Assembly (NCBI GenBank): GCA_937859825.1 | Contig: CALMAP010000206.1 | Span: 4,770 to 11,254, forward strand | Reading direction: 5' to 3' | Source of the DNA: an uncultured Terriglobus sp. | GTDB taxonomy: Bacteria; Acidobacteriota; Terriglobia; Terriglobales; Acidobacteriaceae | Length of the DNA: 6,485 nucleotides | Shown here: positions 1 through 5,433 of the stretch, in pieces | How the letters are laid out: every line of letters begins with the position of its first letter | Numbering within the stretch: position 1 is the stretch's first letter | Notes under the pieces: generated by a model | Databases searched by the model: none | Told to the model about the DNA's origin: nothing | What the model saw: only the letters and a program-made list of their open reading frames with translations | Made by a program: the position numbers and the translations under genes

Positions 1-804
1 GTTCTTGCCGGTGTGGCCATGTGCCTGACGGTGCTGCAGGAAGGCGCGGAACGGAGCAATACCGGTTCCAGGGCCGATCATGATGACCGGTGCCGCAGTG
101 TCCTCTGGCAGGCGGAAGTTCTGGTTCGCGTGCAGAAAGATCGGCATGGTCGCACCGGCGTCCGCCCGCTCGCCGAGATGGCCGGAGCAAAGGCCCTGAC
201 GGGCACGGCCGTGTGTGTGATAACGAACGACGCGCACGGTGGTGTGCACGGTATCTTTCGACTTTGCCTGCGAACTCGCAATCGAGTACATGCGTGGCGT
301 AAGCCTGCCCAGCACGGTAAAAAGCTGCTGCGGATCGGTAATGCCGCCAGGATGCTCCGTAATCAGGTCAACAAACTCGCGGCCCCAGACGTACTCCTCT
401 GCGCGGGACTTGTTGTCCTGACCTGCGAGTGACTTCAGAAAGTCGAGACCTGGCGTGGACTCCGGCGCGATCTTCGCATAGCTATTCACGGATCCACGCG
501 TGAGCTTCCCGATGTGCAGCTTTGTGCGCAGAGCATCATCCAACGTGGTCTCCTTTTTAAAAAAGTCGAGCACCTTTTCCGTGCCGTTGTAACCAAGCGC
601 CTTCAATACAGCTTCTACTTCAGGTTCACGGTTGGTCGGCAGAATGCCAACGGCATCCCCCGGGGTGTACTCCATGCCGTCTTCCAGCGCCAGTTCGATG
701 TGCCGGGTCTCCTTTTCGGAGTCACTGTCGGTCATCACGTAATTGACCAGCATGGTGGAAAGGTAAGGACTGTTACGCGTGTACTTTTGGGCTTCAATGC
801 TCAT
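1..804 (-). CDS. cysJ: Sulfite reductase (NADPH) flavoprotein-like subunit alpha, FAD/NADP-binding reductase; 3' end beyond the window
   Basis: This is the N-terminal 268 residues of a ferredoxin-NADP-reductase-type flavoprotein; the C-terminal part of the NADPH domain lies outside the left edge. The family passes electrons from NADPH through FAD to a partner, here most likely a sulfite reductase hemoprotein in the cytoplasm. Visible motifs are GDAVGILPTN near residues 49-58 (connecting/FAD domain), the FAD-binding RMYS at 171-174 followed by IASS, and the NADP-binding GPGTGIAPFRAF beginning at residue 244. The protein starts directly in the FAD-binding part (MSIEAQKYTRN), so it lacks the N-terminal flavodoxin domain of the roughly 600-residue E. 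coli CysJ. The ATG at 804 is secure at the upstream side because an in-frame TAA lies only about 30 bp before it with no other ATG between. The ribosome binding site is weak (an AGAAG abuts the start). It is divergent from glgP. The reductase family is certain; sulfite reductase, rather than another NADPH-dependent diflavin-type partner, is an inference. Confidence 0.85.
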   Translation of the reverse strand, partial: MSIEAQKYTRNSPYLSTMLVNYVMTDSDSEKETRHIELALEDGMEYTPGDAVGILPTNREPEVEAVLKALGYNGTEKVLDFFKKETTLDDALRTKLHIGKLTRGSVNSYAKIAPESTPGLDFLKSLAGQDNKSRAEEYVWGREFVDLITEHPGGITDPQQLFTVLGRLTPRMYSIASSQAKSKDTVHTTVRVVRYHTHGRARQGLCSGHLGERADAGATMPIFLHANQNFRLPEDTAAPVIMIGPGTGIAPFRAFLQHRQAHGHTGKN

Positions 805-894
805 CTTCTGTGTCTTTTCCCGTGACCTTTAAGCCTAACATTCCCGCTTTGGCTTTTCTTGTCATTGCAGATTTCGACAGCCCGCAAACTGCAG

Positions 895-907
895 CATTGC
901 CGCAATG
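895..907. repeat. Inverted repeat CATTGC-C-GCAATG, possible operator
   Basis: Two perfect 6-bp arms (895-900 and 902-907) flank a single C. The element sits just upstream of the possible glgP -10 box at 914-919, where a bound regulator could block or activate transcription of glgP. A third copy of the arm, in direct orientation as CATTGCAG, occurs at 863-870, and a fourth at 989-996 just inside glgP. Palindromic symmetry and placement are seen in the sequence; a regulator and function are inferred. Confidence 0.35.
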
Positions 908-913
908 TGTGAG

Positions 914-919
914 GATAAT
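914..919 (+). promoter_or_regulatory. Possible -10 box of glgP
   Basis: GATAAT matches the bacterial sigma-70-type -10 consensus at five of six positions and lies 30 bp before the start codon, ahead of the ribosome binding site. The hexamers 16-18 bp upstream (around 890-897, TGCAGC/CAGCAT) do not resemble TTGACA, so an activator or another sigma factor would be needed. Low-confidence call. Confidence 0.3.
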
Positions 920-934
920 AGCGGTCATACTTTT

Positions 935-940
935 GGAGGA
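935..940 (+). promoter_or_regulatory. Ribosome binding site of glgP (GGAGGA)
   Basis: A strong purine-rich Shine-Dalgarno sits 8 nt before the GTG at 949. It decides the start: no ATG in this frame lies near, and the protein read from the GTG has a normal length and N-terminus for the family. Confidence 0.8.
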
Positions 941-948
941 TTCCCGTC

Positions 949-3426
949 GTGGCAGAAGATACGCAGAGCAAAAATCAATTGCATTCCACATTGCAGGACA
1001 ACCGTTCTGCGGAGGGAATCCGCTCCGCATTTCTTCGCCACATTCGCCGCACCGTCGGCAAGCCGATCGAGCTTGCAGGCGAACTGGACCGCTACCGTGC
1101 CATGGCCCACGTGGTACGCGACCGCGTCATGGATGACTGGATCGAAACGGTCGAGATGTACAAGGCAGAGGAGGTACGCGTCGTTTGCTATCTCTCTGCC
1201 GAGTTCCTGCTTGGACCGCATCTTCTGAATGGCATGTTGAACCTCGGCATTACGCGCGCGGCCGAGGTGGCCACCGACGGGATGGGCATCGATCTCAACT
1301 CCCTGGCGGATGAAGAACCTGAGCCAGGCCTTGGCAATGGTGGCCTTGGCCGCCTTGCCGCCTGCTACATGGATTCCCTCACCACGCTGGGTGTTCCTGC
1401 GATCGGTTATGGCCTGCGCTACGAATTCGGCATCTTCCGACAGGAAATTCGCGATGGCTGGCAAGTGGAACACTCGGATAAATGGCTGGAGTACGGCAAT
1501 CCCTGGGAGATTCCCGCATCGGACGCGACGCAGCATGTGATGTTCGGCGGCCACACCGAGATGGAGCAGGACGAGAGCGGTGAGGTGCACTGGAAGTGGA
1601 GCCCCGCTTTTGTTGTGAAGGGCATCGCCTACGACACACCGATTCCTGGGTATCGCGACAAGCAGGTGAACCGGTTGCGGCTTTGGAAAGCCGAGGCCGA
1701 AGACAGCTTCGACCTTTCTGTCTTCAATCGCGGCGACTACATGGGAGCCGTCCGGCAGAAGATGGAATCCGAGACGATCTCCAAGGTGCTCTATCCGCCC
1801 GACGAAACGGAACAGGGCAAGCGTCTTCGCCTGATGCAGCAGTACTTCTTCACCTGCTGCTCACTGCAGGACATGATGCGGCTTCTGAAACTGCAGGGCC
1901 GCCCTGTCACCGAGTTCGACCAGAAGTGGACCGTGCAACTGAACGACACGCATCCTTCCATCGGCATTGCCGAACTGATGCGGCTGCTTACCGACGTGGA
2001 AGGCCTTGAGTGGGACGCTGCGTGGAAAATCACGCAGAACACCTTCGGCTATACCAACCACACGCTGCTGCCAGAGGCACTTGAGAAGTGGCCCCTGCCG
2101 ATCTTTGCAAGTCTGCTGCCGCGGCACATCGAGATCATCTACGAGATCAATCGTCGATTCTTAAAGGACATGCAGGAGAAGTTCCCGAACGATCCGGAAC
2201 GCTGGGAACGCATGAGCCTGATTGGCGAGGCCGGTGAGAAGCAGGTGCGCATGGCCAATCTGGCCGTAGTCGGCAGCAAGGCCGTAAACGGCGTGGCCGC
2301 GCTGCACACACAACTGCTCAAGCAGGACACCTTGAAGGACTTTTACGAGGCGTTTCCCGATCGCTTCAGCAACAAGACGAACGGTGTAACGCCCCGGCGA
2401 TGGATGATGCTGAGCGATCCGCCGCTCTCTACCATGATCAACGAGTGCATTGGGACCGGCTGGCACACCGACCTGAATGAACTGCGCGGGCTGGAGAAGT
2501 TCGTGGACGATGCCGGTTTCCAGGAGCGTTGGCGTAAGCGGCAGGAAGATTCCAAGTCACGCTTTTCCAGTTTTATTACACGGACGATGGACTTAAAACT
2601 GAACCCGGCCAGCATGTTCGACGTACAGGTGAAGCGCATTCACGAATACAAGCGCCAACACCTGAACGCGCTGCACATTCTCAGCCTGTACTGCCGCATC
2701 AAGAACGGGGAACTTACGGACATTCCACCGCGCACCTTTCTGTTCGGCGGCAAGGCGGCACCCAGCTATGTGTATGCCAAGCTGATGATCAAGCTGGTCT
2801 GCCAGGTCGGCAAGCTGGTGGGCAGTGACCCGCAGACGAAGGACCTTCTGGAAGTGGTCTTCGTGCCGGATTACAGTGTTTCCGTTGGACAGCGCATTTA
2901 TCCGGCGGCCGATCTGAGCGAACAGATTTCTACCGCAGGCAAAGAGGCTTCCGGCACGGGCTGCATGAAGTTCATGATGAACGGCGCCGTGGCCATCGGT
3001 ACCCTGGACGGCGCGAACATCGAGATCCGCGAAGAGGCAGGCGCGGAGAACTTTTTTCTCTTTGGCCTCACGGCGGAGCAGGTGGCAGAAAAGCAGGCTG
3101 CGGGGTATCGCCCGCGCGAACACTACGACAAGGAACCGTTGCTGCGCGAAGTGATCGATGGACTAGCCTCCGGCCGCTTCTCCGATGGCGACAAGGACCT
3201 CTTCGCCCCCATCGTGCAGGACCTGTTGAACGTGGACCGGTTCATGGTAATGGCTGACTTCGCGGATTACGTAAAGGTACAGGGCGACGTCGGCAAGGCC
3301 TTCTGCGACGCAAAGGCATGGAGCCGCATGAGTGCCTTGAACACGGCGAGGTCAGGCAAGTTCAGTTCGGATCGCGCAATCCGCGAGTACTGTCGTGACA
3401 TCTGGAAGGTGCCGGTGGAGCGGTAA
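949..3426 (+). CDS. glgP: Glycogen/starch/alpha-glucan phosphorylase (GT35)
   Basis: This cytoplasmic enzyme cleaves terminal alpha-1,4-glucosyl units of glycogen or maltodextrin with phosphate, giving glucose-1-phosphate, and uses pyridoxal phosphate as cofactor. The 825 residues are full length for the family. In order one sees the N-terminal YLSAEFLLGPHLLN (81-94), GLGNGGLGRLAACY (127-140), QLNDTHPS (330-337), YTNHTLLPEALE (368-379), NKTNGVTPRRW (475-485), VKRIHEYKRQ (561-570) and the PLP motif around 667-683, in which Lys674 is the expected Schiff-base lysine. The motif reads GTGCMKF where most family members have GTGNMKF, so Cys672 replaces a usual Asn. The wording resembles cyanobacterial and other bacterial phosphorylases. 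I see no N-terminal extension of the kind carrying the phosphorylated serine of the animal enzymes. The GTG start is fixed by the GGAGGA at 935-940. It is transcribed alone, divergent from the flavoprotein gene and convergent with treZ, which acts on the same glucan. Family assignment is near certain; substrate preference (glycogen or maltodextrin) cannot be read from the sequence. Confidence 0.97.
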   Translation: MAEDTQSKNQLHSTLQDNRSAEGIRSAFLRHIRRTVGKPIELAGELDRYRAMAHVVRDRVMDDWIETVEMYKAEEVRVVCYLSAEFLLGPHLLNGMLNLGITRAAEVATDGMGIDLNSLADEEPEPGLGNGGLGRLAACYMDSLTTLGVPAIGYGLRYEFGIFRQEIRDGWQVEHSDKWLEYGNPWEIPASDATQHVMFGGHTEMEQDESGEVHWKWSPAFVVKGIAYDTPIPGYRDKQVNRLRLWKAEAEDSFDLSVFNRGDYMGAVRQKMESETISKVLYPPDETEQGKRLRLMQQYFFTCCSLQDMMRLLKLQGRPVTEFDQKWTVQLNDTHPSIGIAELMRLLTDVEGLEWDAAWKITQNTFGYTNHTLLPEALEKWPLPIFASLLPRHIEIIYEINRRFLKDMQEKFPNDPERWERMSLIGEAGEKQVRMANLAVVGSKAVNGVAALHTQLLKQDTLKDFYEAFPDRFSNKTNGVTPRRWMMLSDPPLSTMINECIGTGWHTDLNELRGLEKFVDDAGFQERWRKRQEDSKSRFSSFITRTMDLKLNPASMFDVQVKRIHEYKRQHLNALHILSLYCRIKNGELTDIPPRTFLFGGKAAPSYVYAKLMIKLVCQVGKLVGSDPQTKDLLEVVFVPDYSVSVGQRIYPAADLSEQISTAGKEASGTGCMKFMMNGAVAIGTLDGANIEIREEAGAENFFLFGLTAEQVAEKQAAGYRPREHYDKEPLLREVIDGLASGRFSDGDKDLFAPIVQDLLNVDRFMVMADFADYVKVQGDVGKAFCDAKAWSRMSALNTARSGKFSSDRAIREYCRDIWKVPVER

Positions 3427-3481
3427 GGGTTTCTGTAGTTCCCGTTCTACTCTGCATCTCGACCGCAAAGCGTACTTCATG

Positions 3482-3516
3482 CGGCTGGAGCGACGTATGA
3501 ACCGTCGCTTCAGTCG
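3482..3516 (+). terminator. Hairpin between convergent glgP and treZ, likely glgP terminator without U-tract
   Basis: Arms 3482-3495 and 3503-3516 form a 14-bp stem around a 7-nt loop (TATGAAC) starting 55 nt after the glgP stop. In the plus-strand RNA all 14 positions pair, two of them as G-U (3484-3514 and 3488-3510). In the minus-strand RNA the same two positions become C-A mismatches, so the structure favours glgP transcripts. No run of T follows on either strand, so it is not a textbook intrinsic terminator; it may instead stop decay from the 3' end or act with a termination factor. It is the only strong structure in the 119-bp convergent gap. Confidence 0.5.
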
Positions 3517-3545
3517 AAAGCACAGAGCATAGGCCGGCTCAGATG

Positions 3546-5390
3546 TCAGTCCTGCCTACCAGCTTCAAGCTTCCAGCGCACACTCCACGCGCCCAACTCT
3601 GTGTCGCTCTGCGCGGAGCCTTCCGTCCAGAGGACCTCACCCGCCTGGGCCGTGAACCCCTGCATTGCCCCAGGACGTAGGTTCACCGCCAGGTGCAACG
3701 TACTGTCGCCATCGAGTTTCCAATCAGCCTCGAATGCGCCACCATGCAGGATGCGAAAGGTCCCGCACCGTTCCTTAAGCTTGTGCAGCAGTGGTGCGAG
3801 TCTCTGCAAACGAACGCGCAGAATGGAGCCGTACCAGGCTGCCCACTCCGCGTGATCCGGTTGCTGAGCCTCTTCCCAGTCAAGCTTTGCGGAAAGAAAA
3901 GTCTCCGGAGCCTGGGGATTCGGCGCGACCTTCAGGTCGGCATCGTTGGCGTTGTGCAGCCGCTTTAGGAACTCGCATCGTCCCTTTCGCACTGTCTCGC
4001 CCAGGTCGCCGCCGAAGTCACTGAAGTATGGAAACGGCGAACTGCTCGCAAACTCATCTCCCATAAAAAGCATGGGGATCTGAGGTGCCAGCAGCAGCAC
4101 ACTCATCACTGCACGGACACATATTTTAGGTGCAAGCGCATAAATGCGCTCTGCCGCGATGCGATTCCCAATGAGATCGTGCGTCTGGACAAAGCTGACA
4201 AACGCAGTGGGCGGCACCTTGCACCGCACCGCGCCACCCTCACCGCTCTCTTCCGCGGCAATGACAAATCCTTCTGCTACTGCCTGGGCCTGCTTGCGCG
4301 TTTCTTCATCGTCCGCACCGCCTTCAAAATTCGTGCGCATGGCAGCGCCAAGCAGGTGCGACATGTCGTGATTCCATTGCGCGGTGTAACGCTCACATTC
4401 ACCCATCCTGTTACGCAGCAGCTTGTCTGAGATGTTGTGCTCTTCTTCGCGGATGAGATGAATATGTCTTTTCGGGCTGCAGCTTTGCGCAAAATCCTGA
4501 ACACGGAGCGCCAGTTCGTCCAGTACATGCAGCCTGCTGCTGTCGATCATGGCGTGCGCCGCATCCAGGCGAAGACCGTCAACGTGAAACTCCTCAATCC
4601 AGTAGAGCGCGTTGTGGATGATGAACTCGCGAACCTGCTTCGCGTCTTTGCCGCCCTTCGCATCGTCGAAGTTCAACGCGTCTCCCCAAGGGGTGCGGTG
4701 TTCTGAGGTGAGCAGTTGTGGGAAGTACCTTGGCAGGTAGTTTCCTTGGGGACCGAAGTGGTTATAAACCACATCCAAAATCACCTGGATACCGCGCGCA
4801 TGTGCCGCGTCGATAAACTCCTTCAATTGCTCTGGCCTTCCATATCCGCTGTCTGGTGCATACATCAGCACCGAGTCATAGCCCCAGTTGCGTCCCCCTG
4901 GGAAATCAGCCAGACACATGAGTTCTATCGCGGTGATCCCGATGCATTGAAGATGATCCAAACGTTCCATCGCGGCACGGAATGTTCCCTCGGCCGTAAA
5001 TGTGCCGGCATGCAGCTCATACAGAACAGTTTCAACCCATGGTCGTCCGCACCATGCTGCATCCTGCCAGGGATAGGCATGAGGGTCGATCACCTCACTC
5101 GCGGCATCCACGTCATCGGGTTGGTGGCGCGAAGCGGGATCCGGCACACAGGTGTCATCCGGCAGAACGAATTGGTACCGAGACCCTGTTCGCGCCTTGT
5201 TTGTAGTGACTTCATGCCATCCGTCACCAAAGGAATGCAAGGGTAGAAGGTCTTCGCCATCCAGGCGCAATCGCACGAATGCCGCGCCGGGGGCAAAGAG
5301 GCGGAAACGTACTCCGCCCCCGGCGCGAAGCTCCGCACCGAAAAGCAATGCATGGGCACTCCTCAAGGGAGTATTTCGCTCATCTGCCAC
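3546..5390 (-). CDS. treZ: Malto-oligosyltrehalose trehalohydrolase (GH13)
   Basis: TreZ hydrolyses the alpha-1,4 bond next to the terminal trehalosyl unit made by TreY, releasing trehalose from maltodextrin or glycogen ends in the cytoplasm. The 614 residues are typical in length. An N-terminal beta-sandwich (about 13-95, with FGAEL and VRFRLFAPGA) precedes the GH13 barrel, with YELHAGTFT (124-132), ADFPGGRNWGYD (161-172), DVVYNHFGP (206-214), DGLRLDAAHA (271-280; Asp276 the expected nucleophile), HLIREEEHN (311-319; Glu315 the expected acid/base) and FVQTHDLIGNR (400-410; Asp405 the third carboxylate). Family members usually read L-E-N-D in the third of these and Q-N-H-D in the last, so this copy is somewhat divergent, but all three catalytic acids remain. 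The GTG at 5390 directly follows an in-frame TGA, so no earlier start exists; a TTG at codon 9 would give an alternative, shorter N-terminus. TreY is not in the window. It lies 43 bp downstream of the fkbH-like gene, suggesting one transcript. GlgX or glycogen-branching enzyme were considered, but the DFPGGRNWGYD and PPTAFV-Q-HD-IGNR wording is TreZ. Confidence 0.93.
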   Translation of the reverse strand: MADERNTPLRSAHALLFGAELRAGGGVRFRLFAPGAAFVRLRLDGEDLLPLHSFGDGWHEVTTNKARTGSRYQFVLPDDTCVPDPASRHQPDDVDAASEVIDPHAYPWQDAAWCGRPWVETVLYELHAGTFTAEGTFRAAMERLDHLQCIGITAIELMCLADFPGGRNWGYDSVLMYAPDSGYGRPEQLKEFIDAAHARGIQVILDVVYNHFGPQGNYLPRYFPQLLTSEHRTPWGDALNFDDAKGGKDAKQVREFIIHNALYWIEEFHVDGLRLDAAHAMIDSSRLHVLDELALRVQDFAQSCSPKRHIHLIREEEHNISDKLLRNRMGECERYTAQWNHDMSHLLGAAMRTNFEGGADDEETRKQAQAVAEGFVIAAEESGEGGAVRCKVPPTAFVSFVQTHDLIGNRIAAERIYALAPKICVRAVMSVLLLAPQIPMLFMGDEFASSSPFPYFSDFGGDLGETVRKGRCEFLKRLHNANDADLKVAPNPQAPETFLSAKLDWEEAQQPDHAEWAAWYGSILRVRLQRLAPLLHKLKERCGTFRILHGGAFEADWKLDGDSTLHLAVNLRPGAMQGFTAQAGEVLWTEGSAQSDTELGAWSVRWKLEAGRQD

Positions 5391-5394
5391 TCAA

Positions 5395-5398
5395 CCTT
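5395..5398 (-). promoter_or_regulatory. Weak ribosome binding site of treZ (AAGG)
   Basis: AAGG ends 4 nt before the GTG start, a short spacer. It is the only Shine-Dalgarno-like stretch near the start, so initiation may be inefficient or partly coupled to translation of the gene before it. Confidence 0.35.
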
Positions 5399-5414
5399 GG
5401 ATGGCTGCAACAGA

Positions 5415-5430
5415 GCAGGAGACATCCTGC
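5415..5430 (-). other. Small hairpin in the fkbH-like/treZ gap
   Basis: GCAGGA and TCCTGC are perfect 6-bp arms around a 4-nt loop, starting a few bases after the stop of the fkbH-like gene and ending 24 nt before the treZ start. One G-U pair can be added at the base. No T-run follows, so termination is unlikely; it could set the relative stability of the two parts of a shared message. It may also be chance. Confidence 0.35.
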
Positions 5431-5433
5431 CGT

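Larger units (their letters stand above)
805..948. promoter_or_regulatory. Divergent intergenic control region between cysJ-like and glgP
   Basis: This 144-bp gap separates two genes transcribed away from each other, so it must hold both promoters. For the plus strand a GATAAT at 914-919 is a reasonable -10 box that would start transcription around 925 and leave a short leader of about 23 nt, but no good -35 box is spaced 16-18 bp upstream. On the minus strand an ATGACA followed by 17 bp is -35-like, but the -10 box behind it is poor. A perfect inverted repeat lies at 895-907. The region's role is safe from gene arrangement; the individual promoter boxes are weak calls. Confidence 0.6.

Noticed and set aside
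13..432. 139-residue plus-strand frame at the left edge
   Set aside because: Opposite the flavoprotein gene, whose minus-strand reading shows clear FAD and NADP motifs through this whole stretch.
794..1030. 78-residue minus-strand frame whose stop overlaps the start of the flavoprotein gene, as in a translationally coupled upstream gene or leader peptide
   Set aside because: It lies mostly opposite the 5' end of glgP and across its ribosome binding site, and its composition looks random.
925..1590. 221-residue open frame on the minus strand across the promoter and 5' part of glgP
   Set aside because: It is antisense to a certain glgP, has no recognisable motif, and would run through the divergent promoter. 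Long antisense frames are common opposite biased codons.
2593..3123. 176-residue minus-strand frame inside glgP
   Set aside because: Antisense shadow of the conserved catalytic part of glgP with no motif of its own.
4716..5246. 176-residue plus-strand frame inside treZ
   Set aside because: Antisense shadow of the treZ barrel, with no ribosome binding site or family resemblance.
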